NCBI GenBank assembly: GCA_030618475.1
Contig: JAUXDG010000130.1
Location: forward strand, 1-7,410
From: Gammaproteobacteria bacterium
Lineage (GTDB): Bacteria > Pseudomonadota > Gammaproteobacteria > DSM-19610
Reading direction: 5' to 3'
DNA: 7,410 nucleotides
Both the position numbers and the translations under genes were made by a program. Positions 1 through 6,241 of the stretch are shown in pieces. The number at the start of each line of letters is the position of its first letter. The first letter of the stretch is position 1. The notes beneath the pieces are model-generated. The model ran no database searches. It was given only the letters and a program-made list of their open reading frames with translations, and was not told the DNA's origin.

Positions 1-1
1 C

Positions 2-391
2 AAAATACTCGCCGGCAGCCGCAATGAATCCATGTTAAACAGCCTCGACGAGGAGGACCAGGTGATTGTACGGTCCATATTACGCGGACTGCAAGCCCCC
101 GAAACCCTGCCGGACCTGGGCAAGGGTGTAGACGGTGCAATGGCCGCCCCCGGTGTCGCTGCCATGGTTAATGGTGCGCGCAGCGGCAATCTGGAAACCC
201 TGCAATTGCTGGGCGCAATGGCCCAACAAATGATGCGGGCAGGCGGTGATATGGCCCGCCTCGCCGGTATTCTGCGCCCACTGGTTCAGGGCGAGCGTGA
301 TGCCGACAAACTCACCCAGGGCATGGGGCCTGAGGGCGAAAAGCTGGTCCTCCTCGTTCTCGAAGAACTCGCCAAACTTGACACGCATTAG
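2..391 (+). CDS. Unrecognised protein, C-terminal part (5' end cut by window edge)
   Basis: I do not recognise this protein. The reading frame is open from the first full codon at position 2 to the TAG at 389-391. An ATG at 32 would give 119 residues, but no Shine-Dalgarno-like sequence precedes it and the frame continues upstream, so the gene most likely begins outside the window. The visible part is helical and soluble. It has an acidic LDEEDQ segment, a short Pro-rich stretch (APETLPDL), a Gly/Ala/Met-rich middle (MAQQMMRAGGDMARL) and a Leu/Glu-rich amphipathic C-terminus ending ELAKLDTH. There is no membrane segment, signal peptide, metal motif or nucleotide-binding motif. It is followed by 210 bases of repeat-containing intergenic sequence before nhaD, so the two are not obviously cotranscribed. 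Codon use and composition resemble the neighbouring genes, which supports a real gene. Confidence 0.6.
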   Translation, partial: KILAGSRNESMLNSLDEEDQVIVRSILRGLQAPETLPDLGKGVDGAMAAPGVAAMVNGARSGNLETLQLLGAMAQQMMRAGGDMARLAGILRPLVQGERDADKLTQGMGPEGEKLVLLVLEELAKLDTH

Positions 392-411
392 TGCTTTGTT
401 TCATAAGCTTG

Positions 412-472
412 GCCACAGAAAACACGGAAATAAACAATAAGAAATTTCTGTGACTTCCGTGTTTTCCGTGGC
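412..472. repeat. Inverted repeat, 18-bp arms, intergenic repeat type
   Basis: The left arm at 412-429 (GCCACAGAAAACACGGAA) and right arm at 455-472 (TTCCGTGTTTTCCGTGGC) are complementary at 17 of 18 positions across a 25-base spacer. The left arm can also pair differently: CACAGAAA at 414-421 is perfectly complementary to TTTCTGTG at 445-452 inside the spacer, so two mutually exclusive hairpins exist. The element begins about 20 bases after the upstream stop codon. No T-tract follows on the + strand, so it is not a standard intrinsic terminator. From memory, TTCCGTG/CCGTGGC-type intergenic repeats are widespread in proteobacteria; calling this one of them is inference. Confidence 0.75.
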
Positions 473-528
473 TATTTACATGACATTGGCTTAAGTAAGT
501 ACCATTCCCCCTCTGAGATGAGAAATCC

Positions 529-541
529 GCGGTGACACCGC
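529..541. promoter_or_regulatory. 13-bp palindrome upstream of nhaD, possible operator
   Basis: GCGGTG-A-CACCGC is a perfect palindrome with 6-bp arms and one central base. It lies 61 bases before the chosen nhaD start and about 42 bases upstream of the TATAAT at 583-588, a distance usual for an activator site. No regulator is encoded in the window, so its role is inferred only from symmetry and position. Confidence 0.35.
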
Positions 542-559
542 ATTGCCTGAAAGCCCAAC

Positions 560-588
560 TAAACATAAACTGTGGCGCCCGATATAAT
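560..588 (+). promoter_or_regulatory. Sigma70-like promoter candidate for nhaD
   Basis: A perfect -10 hexamer TATAAT at 583-588 is preceded, with exactly 17 bases of spacing, by TAAACA at 560-565, which matches 4 of 6 positions of TTGACA. Transcription would then start near 595, only about 7 bases before the ATG at 602, leaving little room for a ribosome binding site. Either the mRNA is nearly leaderless or the true promoter lies further upstream. Confidence 0.4.
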
Positions 589-601
589 CAGGAATGACAG
601 G

Positions 602-2071
602 ATGACACGACACCTATCCCTGCAAAAGCGATGCTTCACTCTGGCTGGATTACTGCTTGCAGCACTTCTGCCAATCCCGGCATTTGCTGCTGAAGGCGTC
701 CATCTACAGGATTTCACCGCCCACTGGGCCAGCTGGCTGGCGGTCGGGCTGTTTGTCATCGCTTACAGCTTTGTCATCGCCGAAGAAACGCTGCATCTGC
801 GCAAGTCAAAACCGGTGATGGTGGCTGCCGGCCTGATCTGGACCATTGTTGCCCTCGTCTATGCCTCACACGGTGACACGCATACCGCCGGGCAAGCCGT
901 TAAACACAACCTGGAAGAATTCGGTGAATTGTTCCTGTTCCTGCTGGCCGCCATGACTTACATCAATACCATGGATGAACGTGGTGTTTTTGATGCGCTG
1001 CGCGTCTGGCTGGTCACGCGTGGCTTTTCTCTACGCGGGATTTTCTGGATCACCGGTGCTCTGGCCTTCTTCATTTCACCGATCGCTGATAACCTGACCA
1101 CGGCCCTGCTGATGTCAACGGTTGTCATGGCAGTCGGCGGCAGCAACCACAAGTTTGTGGGCGTCGCCTGTATCAACATCGTGGTGGCCGCCAATGCAGG
1201 TGGCGCATTCAGTCCGTTTGGCGACATCACCACACTGATGGTCTGGCAGAAAGGCCTTGTTCAGTTCCAGGAGTTTTTTGCGCTGTTCCTCCCGTCAGTC
1301 GTGAACTGGCTGGTGCCAGCCGTCATCCTCGGTCTGACGGTTCCACAGACAGCGCCTGAAGCCTGCAAGGAAGAAGCCCAGCTACAACATGGCGCCTGGG
1401 TGGTTGTCGGCCTGTTTATCGTGACGATAGCCATGGCGGTATCGGCACATAACTTCCTGCACCTGCCCCCGGTGCTGGGCATGATGACGGGCCTCGGCTT
1501 CCTCAAGCTGTATGGCTATTACCTGAAACGCCGTTCCCAGTTTTACCCCGAAACACCGGTTAATTCCCCTGGCGGCAGCGCCCTGGAACTTGAGAAGCTA
1601 CCGCCAGCTGCCAAACAGACCCCATTCAACATCTTCAAGTCTCTGGAGCGCGCCGAGTGGGATACCTTAATGTTCTTTTACGGCATCATTCTTAGCGTTG
1701 GCGGATTGGGAACACTGGGTTATCTGGCGGTCGGATCAGAACTCATGTACGGCGACCTGGGGCCAACCCAGGCCAACATACTGGTCGGCTTTCTTTCCGC
1801 TATCGTAGACAACATACCCGTGATGTTTGCCGTACTGGCGATGCAACCGGCAATGGATCAGGGGCAGTGGCTACTGGTGACATTGACAGCCGGCGTCGGA
1901 GGCTCCCTGCTATCGATTGGATCGGCTGCCGGTGTCGCGGTGATGGGACAGGCCCGCGGTATCTACACTTTCTTTTCACACCTTAAGTGGAGTTGGGCAA
2001 TTTTTCTGGGCTATGCCGCCAGCGTCTGGGTGCATTTCCTGGTCAATTCAAGCCGATTCACAGCCGGATAG
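602..2071 (+). CDS. nhaD: NhaD-type Na+/H+ antiporter
   Basis: NhaD antiporters are inner-membrane proteins that expel Na+ (and Li+) in exchange for H+, giving salt tolerance and pH balance, mainly at alkaline pH. I chose the ATG at 602 (489 residues) over an in-frame GTG at 572 because AGGA at 590-593 sits 8 bases before it and the protein then starts with a clean signal-like segment (basic start, LAGLLLAALLPIPAFA, A-X-A before AEG). Family hallmarks, numbered from 602: EEFGELFLFLLAAMTYINTM around 105-124, DERGVFDALR at 125-134, SPIADNLTTALL at 159-170, ANAGGAFSPFGDITT at 197-211 and SAIVDNIPV at 399-407. The two IADN/IVDN motifs carry the conserved Asp-Asn expected in the inverted repeat halves. 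About a dozen hydrophobic segments are visible, with a polar loop near 311-350. The gene stands alone and converges on grxD. Length and motifs are intact, so the family call is firm. Confidence 0.95.
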   Translation: MTRHLSLQKRCFTLAGLLLAALLPIPAFAAEGVHLQDFTAHWASWLAVGLFVIAYSFVIAEETLHLRKSKPVMVAAGLIWTIVALVYASHGDTHTAGQAVKHNLEEFGELFLFLLAAMTYINTMDERGVFDALRVWLVTRGFSLRGIFWITGALAFFISPIADNLTTALLMSTVVMAVGGSNHKFVGVACINIVVAANAGGAFSPFGDITTLMVWQKGLVQFQEFFALFLPSVVNWLVPAVILGLTVPQTAPEACKEEAQLQHGAWVVVGLFIVTIAMAVSAHNFLHLPPVLGMMTGLGFLKLYGYYLKRRSQFYPETPVNSPGGSALELEKLPPAAKQTPFNIFKSLERAEWDTLMFFYGIILSVGGLGTLGYLAVGSELMYGDLGPTQANILVGFLSAIVDNIPVMFAVLAMQPAMDQGQWLLVTLTAGVGGSLLSIGSAAGVAVMGQARGIYTFFSHLKWSWAIFLGYAASVWVHFLVNSSRFTAG

Positions 2072-2077
2072 AACGAA

Positions 2078-2158
2078 TGTCTTCAAGGGGTCAGAGTACT
2101 TGAAATCCTGTAAAAGTTATTCAGAGGCGATTTCAAGTACTCTGACCCCTTGAAGACA
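2078..2158. repeat. Perfect 29-bp inverted repeat (MITE/REP-like)
   Basis: The left arm 2078-2106 and right arm 2130-2158 are perfectly complementary over 29 bases and flank a 23-base spacer. The arms contain AAGGGGTCAGAGTACTTG and its complement. It lies 7 bases after the nhaD stop, in the gap between convergent nhaD and grxD. The hairpin could stop transcription from both sides, but the loop and flanks have no T-tract. From memory, GGGGTCAGAGT-type termini recur around REP-associated tyrosine transposases (Y1 family) and small non-autonomous elements in gammaproteobacteria. No transposase is encoded here, so this would be a non-autonomous copy. The inverted repeat is directly visible; the family link is inference. 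Confidence 0.85.
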
Positions 2159-2194
2159 CGGCCATCGGTCCCGCAAGCATATGCCGGCTAATTT

Positions 2195-2211
2195 ATGTAC
2201 GCCTGGTACAT
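2195..2211. other. Small perfect hairpin downstream of grxD
   Basis: ATGTAC at 2195-2200 and GTACAT at 2206-2211 form a perfect 6-bp stem with a 5-base loop, about 30 bases beyond the grxD stop codon on the minus strand. There is no T-tract on either side, so a terminator role is only possible. Confidence 0.3.
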
Positions 2212-2241
2212 TGCGCGAATCAGGGCTGGCTTTTAGAAAAC

Positions 2242-2565
2242 TTACGCTTGCTTTTTTACCGCCTCCTGCAGCATGGGTTTCAGTTCACCCTTCTGAAACA
2301 TTTCCAGCGTAATGTCATGGCCACCAATCAGCTCGCCGTTGACGTACACCTGCGGAAACGTTGGCCAGTTGGCAAAGCGCGGCAGATTCTCGAAAATCTC
2401 GGGATCGGCCAGCACATTTACATGGGAAAATTCCACATCGCAGGCCTGCAATACCTGCGTAGTACGACTGGAGTAACCGCACATCGGCATTTGCGGTGTG
2501 CCCTTCATGAAAATGACAACCGGACTGCTGTCAACAGCCTGTTTGATCCGTTCCATTACATCCAT
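2242..2565 (-). CDS. grxD: Monothiol glutaredoxin, Grx4/GrxD type (CGYS active site)
   Basis: Class II monothiol glutaredoxins hold a glutathione-ligated [2Fe-2S] cluster, often with a BolA partner, and act in cytoplasmic iron-sulfur cluster delivery and iron homeostasis. The 107 residues span a full single-domain family member. Key positions are K21 in MKGTP, the active-site Cys29 in CGYS (29-32), the WPTFPQVYVNGELIGG block (67-82) with the cis-Pro in TFPQ, and GGHDI at 81-85 for glutathione contact. The usual motif is CGFS; here Phe is replaced by Tyr. The ATG at 2565 is preceded by a strong purine stretch (GAGGGGTGGA) at suitable distance; a second in-frame ATG lies three codons inside. 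It is on the same strand as asnO but separated by 242 bases, so it may have its own promoter, though I find no convincing one. Confidence 0.95.
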   Translation of the reverse strand: MDVMERIKQAVDSSPVVIFMKGTPQMPMCGYSSRTTQVLQACDVEFSHVNVLADPEIFENLPRFANWPTFPQVYVNGELIGGHDITLEMFQKGELKPMLQEAVKKQA

Positions 2566-2671
2566 TGCTATCCACCCCTCAAATCAATACGTTGTTACAA
2601 GTTAACAGCAGTTTACCGAGCAAGCTGGGCGACAAAAAGTCTTTTTTAGAGGGGTTTTACGATTTAACGGT

Positions 2672-2708
2672 CTTTGCGCCGGGACCATTCACCACAATGG
2701 TCACAAAG
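2672..2708. other. Stem-loop between asnO and grxD
   Basis: GACCATT at 2683-2689 pairs perfectly with AATGGTC at 2696-2702 around a CACCAC loop, and CTTTG at 2672-2676 can pair with CAAAG at 2704-2708 to extend it across an asymmetric internal loop. It lies about 100 bases past the asnO stop in the direction of asnO transcription. No T-tract follows on the minus strand. It may limit read-through into grxD or protect an mRNA end; function is unproven. The rest of the 242-base gap shows no gene. Confidence 0.35.
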
Positions 2709-2807
2709 GGATTAATAGGCCAGGAGAATCCAGAGTGTCCCTAAAGCGCGCGGCATAAAGCCGGCCATCTTTAACCCTGGATGTTTCACGACTGGTGATG
2801 TGCCCGG

Positions 2808-4589
2808 TCACACCACGTTATCCACGTTGCGCTGCAACCAGAATTCAAGCGCTGCCAGATGCCATAACTTGTTGCCCTGCAGGCGGGTAAGCTGATGCTC
2901 AGGATCGTCCAGGATTGACTTCACATAGTCCTCGCTGTAAAGCCCGCGTTGCCGGCAGGCCCGGCTGTTGAGCAGATCGCGCATGAACGCCAGAAACTGA
3001 CCACGTACAAACTTCAAGGCGGGAACCGGGAAATAAGCCTTTGGCCGGTCGATAACCGCGTCGGGCACCAGGCCACGGGCGATTTCTTTCAGTGGATACT
3101 TGCCGTTGCTGCGAATTTTCAGCTGCGGCGGCATCCTGATGACGAGTTCCACCAGTTGGTGGTCGAGAAACGGCACGCGCGCCTCCAGTCCCCACGCCAT
3201 GGTCATGTTATCCACGCGTTTTACCGGATCATCGACAATCAGCGTGGTCACATCAAAGTGCAGTACACGATTCAGATACTCGTCACTGTTGGCCGCCTTG
3301 AGTCGCTCTTCAAGCAACGCCGATGTGTAATCCGGCCCCGCATATCCGGGATCCATCATGCGCAGATATTCGTCATGATCCCGATCAAAGTAGCGGGATC
3401 GGAAACGCTCGACATCAGAACCCTCTGCCTGGTGCATCTGTGGGTACCAGAAATAACCGGCGAACACCTCGTCTGCGCCCTGCCCACTTTGCACGACCTT
3501 GACATGCTGCGAAACGCGTTCAGCGAGCAGATAGAAAGCCACCGCATCCTGCCCTACCATAGGCTCGGCCATATGATCGATCGCTTCCGGCAGTCGGTCC
3601 AGCACTTCATGATTTGGAACATGAATTTTGTGGTGCCGGGTAGCGTAACGTTCGACGATCTGGTCGGAAAACTCGAACTCATGACCGCGCTCGTGCGGAT
3701 GATCTTCAAAACCGACAGAAAATGTCAGCAGGTCACTGCCACCATGTTCAGCCAGTAATGCCACCAGCAGGCTGCTGTCCAAACCGCCTGACAACAACAC
3801 CCCTACGGGCACATCGGCAATGACGCGACGCCGCCGCACCGCTTCAATCAGGGCAGCGCGGGTTGCCTCGATCCACTCAGTTTCGCTTAGCGGAGCTTCC
3901 AGTGCGGATGCATCCAGCTGCCAGTAGGGAAAGACACGGTCATGCCCCTCGGCATCGACAACCATGACGTGTGCCGGCGCTAATTTACGGATACCTCTCA
4001 GCAAGGTTCGCGGTGCGGGAACCACAGCATGCAAGGTGAAGTGGTGATGCAGCGCAACCGTGTCGAAGCCGGTATCGACGTCACCGGCTGCCAACAGTGC
4101 CTGGGTATTGGAAGCAAAACGAAACCCGTATGTGCCGTGACTGTAATAGCACGGCTTGATACCGAAACGGTCGCGCACCAGAACCAGTTGCTGGCGTTTC
4201 TGATCCCAGACCGCGATGGCGAACATGCCCTGCAGGCGGGTGGCAAAAGACTCGCCCCAGGCCGCATAGGCTTTCAGTACAACTTCTGTATCACCGTCGC
4301 TGACAAAGCTGAATCCTTCTCCGATCAGCTCAGCGCGCAACTCCTTGTAGTTGTAAATGGCACCGTTGAATACCAGAGCAAGCCCCAACGTCTCATCAAT
4401 CCATGGCTGATTCGATGCTGATGACAGATCGATAACAGACAGGCGCCGGTGCCCGAGTGCCACGGCACCCTGAAAATAATGCCCCTCGTGATCGGGGCCC
4501 CGCCGTTCCAGCTTCGAGAGCATCCGCTTTACTGTCCCCGGATCAGGAGCTTGACCGTCTACCCGTAATTCTCCACAGATTCCACACAT
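2808..4589 (-). CDS. asnO: N-acetylglutaminylglutamine amidotransferase (asparagine synthase family)
   Basis: This enzyme uses glutamine and ATP to amidate N-acetylglutaminylglutamine, the last step to the osmoprotectant NAGGN, in the cytoplasm. The 593 residues have asparagine synthase B architecture: an N-terminal class II glutaminase domain with catalytic Cys2 (MCGICGE), RGPD at 30-33, HRRLSVIDLS at 47-56, FNGAIYNY at 74-81 and GDTEV at 99-103; then a synthetase domain with the ATP pyrophosphatase loop SGGLDSS at 267-273 and SGQGADEVFAGY at 368-379. I prefer AsnO over plain AsnB because of segments I associate with the NAGGN subfamily: HAVVPAPRTLLRGIRKL (187-203), VDDPVKRVDNMTMAWGLEAR (452-471) and the C-terminal RPKAYFPVPALKF. 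The ATG at 4589 has AAAGG 7 bases upstream. The partners ngg and the peptidase are not adjacent: grxD lies downstream and divergent rmuC upstream. AsnB-like asparagine synthetase remains the alternative. Confidence 0.85.
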   Translation of the reverse strand: MCGICGELRVDGQAPDPGTVKRMLSKLERRGPDHEGHYFQGAVALGHRRLSVIDLSSASNQPWIDETLGLALVFNGAIYNYKELRAELIGEGFSFVSDGDTEVVLKAYAAWGESFATRLQGMFAIAVWDQKRQQLVLVRDRFGIKPCYYSHGTYGFRFASNTQALLAAGDVDTGFDTVALHHHFTLHAVVPAPRTLLRGIRKLAPAHVMVVDAEGHDRVFPYWQLDASALEAPLSETEWIEATRAALIEAVRRRRVIADVPVGVLLSGGLDSSLLVALLAEHGGSDLLTFSVGFEDHPHERGHEFEFSDQIVERYATRHHKIHVPNHEVLDRLPEAIDHMAEPMVGQDAVAFYLLAERVSQHVKVVQSGQGADEVFAGYFWYPQMHQAEGSDVERFRSRYFDRDHDEYLRMMDPGYAGPDYTSALLEERLKAANSDEYLNRVLHFDVTTLIVDDPVKRVDNMTMAWGLEARVPFLDHQLVELVIRMPPQLKIRSNGKYPLKEIARGLVPDAVIDRPKAYFPVPALKFVRGQFLAFMRDLLNSRACRQRGLYSEDYVKSILDDPEHQLTRLQGNKLWHLAALEFWLQRNVDNVV

Positions 4590-4685
4590 CGTTCAGCCTT
4601 TGCTCATGGCGCCAATGACCGCTGCACAAACCCGGAACATTACAAAGTCGTGCGCAAGTGAGCCGACATCAGCTTGCCGGACCGT

Positions 4686-4705
4686 CGGCCGCATGGACGC
4701 GGCCG
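4686..4705. repeat. 7-bp hairpin at the edge of the repeat element
   Basis: CGGCCGC at 4686-4692 and GCGGCCG at 4699-4705 form a perfect 7-bp GC stem with the loop ATGGAC. It stands 6 bases before the outer arm of the following structured repeat. Hairpins with an ATGGAC loop followed by a GTACAGGGATGTATTCAC-like stretch are, from memory, common neighbours in gammaproteobacterial intergenic repeats, so the two probably belong to one composite element. Confidence 0.6.
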
Positions 4706-4711
4706 TCGAGC

Positions 4712-4810
4712 GTACAGGGATGTATTCACAAGGTGAATTGCGTAGCAAGAGAGGGTCCTCCAGAGGAGCCTCTCGGAATGTCCCATTCCTCACCTTCTGC
4801 CCTGGGGTAC
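4712..4810. repeat. Structured intergenic repeat, full copy (multi-hairpin junction)
   Basis: Nested pairing is visible throughout. Outer stem: GTACAGGG (4712-4719) with CCCT...GTAC (4800-4810, GGG bulged). Inner closing stem: AAGGTGA (4730-4736) with TCACCTT (4790-4796). Inside are three abutting hairpins: TTGC-GTA-GCAA (4738-4748), GAGAGG-GTC-CTCC-AGA-GGAG-CCTCTC (4749-4774, GTC bulged) and GGAATG-TCC-CATTCC (4775-4789). Only one base (A4737) is unpaired at the junction. Bases 4728-4793 recur at 7315-7380 with a single difference (65 of 66), and TGCCCTGGGGTAC (4798-4810) recurs at 7279-7291. This is a dispersed repeat family with conserved structure; whether it acts as DNA or RNA is unknown. 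Confidence 0.85.
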
Positions 4811-4861
4811 AGCGTGTCCAGAAAACTTATGCCGACCAACTTCTGTATTCGTTAGCATCCG

Positions 4862-4874
4862 AGCGTAACACGCT
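4862..4874. promoter_or_regulatory. Small palindrome upstream of rmuC
   Basis: AGCGT-AAC-ACGCT has perfect 5-bp arms around three bases and covers the place where a -35 box would sit relative to TATGAT at 4884-4889. It could be an operator. Symmetry and position are the only support. Confidence 0.25.
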
Positions 4875-4883
4875 GAATTTCGG

Positions 4884-4889
4884 TATGAT
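4884..4889 (+). promoter_or_regulatory. -10-like TATGAT before rmuC
   Basis: TATGAT matches the sigma70 -10 consensus at 5 of 6 positions and ends 8 bases before the ATG at 4898. No TTGACA-like -35 is found at 16-18 bases upstream (GAGCGT at 17). If used, transcription would start 1-2 bases before the start codon, making a leaderless mRNA, which agrees with the lack of a Shine-Dalgarno sequence there. Confidence 0.35.
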
Positions 4890-4897
4890 CCTCCGCT

Positions 4898-6241
4898 ATG
4901 GAGATATCGCACTGGCTGGATTCACTGCTTACCGGCACACTGGCCCTTTTCGCCAGCATAGATACCGCCGAGTCGCTGACCGGGCTGATGGGGTTCTCAC
5001 TGGCCGGTGTGGTTGGCTGGCTGATCGGGCACAGCCGCGGACAGCGTGATATCACACGCTTGCGTGAGGCCAATGTACGTCTGAATACCCTGCTGGGGTA
5101 TGAGCGTACCGCCTGCGAAGAAAAAGCGCACACACTGGGCGAAGTCCGGGCCCAGTTTGAAGCCACCTTCAAATCTCTGGCCGGCGATGTGCTCAAATCC
5201 AACAGCAGCGAATTTCTGAAACTTGCCGAGACCAGTTTCAAGGTCCTGCACACCCAGGCCAGCGGTGACCTCGAGCAACGCGAGAAAGCCGTCGAAAATC
5301 TGGTGAAACCGATTCGTGAATCACTGGAAAAAGCCGATCAGCACATCCGCAGCATAGAAAAAGAACGCCAGGAAGCCTTTGGCTCTCTTAGCCGGCACCT
5401 CGAGCTCATGGCCAATACGCAGCAGCAGTTACAGAGCGAAACGCGGAATCTGGTAAAGGCATTAAGTCGTCCCGAGATACGGGGTCAGTGGGGAGAGCTG
5501 ACACTGAAACGACTGGCCGAACTCGCCGGCATGATCGAGCACTGCGACTTTGATCAGCAGTGCAGCGTGGATAGTGACGAGGGTAAACAGCGGCCGGATA
5601 TGGTGGTACGCATGCCGGGTGGCCGGGAGATCATTGTCGATGCCAAGGCACCGATGGATGGCTACCTGGGCGCGGTCGAGGCCGTCGAAGATAGTGAACG
5701 TGTGCAGGAGATTCGACGCCATGCCCGCAACGTCAGGGACCGTGTACGCGAACTGTCAGGCAAGCGGTACTGGAAGCAGTTTCCCAGGTCGCCGGATTTT
5801 GTCGTACTGTTTATTCCCGGAGACCAGTTCCTGAGTGCGGCACTGGAGGTCGATCCCCGACTGCTGGAAGACGCCATGGCCGACAGGATTGTACTGGCGA
5901 CACCCTCCAGCCTGGTGGCCCTGCTGCGCGCCGTGGCTTACGGCTGGCGCCAGGAATCCCTGGCCGAAAATGCCGAACAGATACGCGTCGTCGGCGAGGA
6001 ACTATATGAGCGCCTGAGCACCTTCGCCGACCATCTTGCCAAATTGGGCATCAGCCTGAACCGCAGCGTGGAAAGCTATAACAAGGCGGTAGGCTCGTTC
6101 GACAGTCGCGTACTCCCGGGCGCCCGCAAGTTCAAGGATATGGGTATTCAGGAGAAAAAAGAGCTGCCGGAACCGGATCAGATAGAACGCCTGCCACGCT
6201 CGGTTCAGGGAGATGCCGACACGTCCTCTGATGTCCATTGA
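4898..6241 (+). CDS. rmuC: DNA recombination protein RmuC homologue
   Basis: RmuC proteins are membrane-anchored, predicted nuclease-fold proteins that in E. coli limit inversion at short inverted repeats; the biochemical activity is poorly known. The 447 residues show the family order: one N-terminal membrane segment (about 27-44, LTGLMGFSLAGVVGWLIG), a long charged coiled coil (about 50-190), then the conserved RmuC domain with RGQWGE at 195-200, RPDMVVRMPGGREIIVDAKAPMDGY at 232-256 (PD-(D/E)xK-like, Asp248 and Lys250 in VDAKAP), FIPGDQF at 305-311, AYGWRQE at 347-353 and ESYNKAVGSFDSRVLPGARKF at 392-412. The ATG at 4898 lacks a Shine-Dalgarno sequence; the next in-frame ATG (4988) falls within the membrane segment and is unlikely. 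The 3' end overlaps hpnC by 29 bases, so the two are probably cotranscribed. The repeat-rich intergenic DNA directly upstream is notable given the reported role, but a link is speculation. Confidence 0.93.
   Translation: MEISHWLDSLLTGTLALFASIDTAESLTGLMGFSLAGVVGWLIGHSRGQRDITRLREANVRLNTLLGYERTACEEKAHTLGEVRAQFEATFKSLAGDVLKSNSSEFLKLAETSFKVLHTQASGDLEQREKAVENLVKPIRESLEKADQHIRSIEKERQEAFGSLSRHLELMANTQQQLQSETRNLVKALSRPEIRGQWGELTLKRLAELAGMIEHCDFDQQCSVDSDEGKQRPDMVVRMPGGREIIVDAKAPMDGYLGAVEAVEDSERVQEIRRHARNVRDRVRELSGKRYWKQFPRSPDFVVLFIPGDQFLSAALEVDPRLLEDAMADRIVLATPSSLVALLRAVAYGWRQESLAENAEQIRVVGEELYERLSTFADHLAKLGISLNRSVESYNKAVGSFDSRVLPGARKFKDMGIQEKKELPEPDQIERLPRSVQGDADTSSDVH

Larger units (their letters stand above)
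4590..4897. other. Divergent intergenic region asnO/rmuC, mostly repeat element
   Basis: These 308 bases separate the divergent asnO and rmuC starts and contain no credible gene. Bases 4590-4680 should hold the asnO promoter; the only -10-like match I see is TGTAAT on the minus strand (4639-4644), without a good -35. Bases 4686-4814 are a structured repeat described separately. Bases 4815-4897 hold the rmuC promoter candidate and a small palindrome. Any transcript from this side runs away from both genes' coding regions. Confidence 0.6.

Noticed and set aside
2078..2158. Classical rho-independent terminator for nhaD/grxD
   Set aside because: The stem is far longer than usual, the loop is 23 bases and no T-tract follows; a repeat element explains it better, though it may still hinder transcription.
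2949..3758. A 269-codon open frame on the + strand inside asnO
   Set aside because: It is antisense to a fully conserved enzyme, its translation is rich in His/Arg/Gln without any domain, and it follows from the GC-rich codon use of asnO.
4593..4793. A 66-codon minus-strand frame upstream of asnO
   Set aside because: It translates straight through the structured repeat; such frames arise in every copy of an intergenic repeat.
4730..4796. tRNA gene suggested by the cloverleaf shape
   Set aside because: Arm lengths, loops and conserved tRNA bases (T-loop TTCRA, 7-base anticodon loop, CCA end) are absent; the loops are only three bases.
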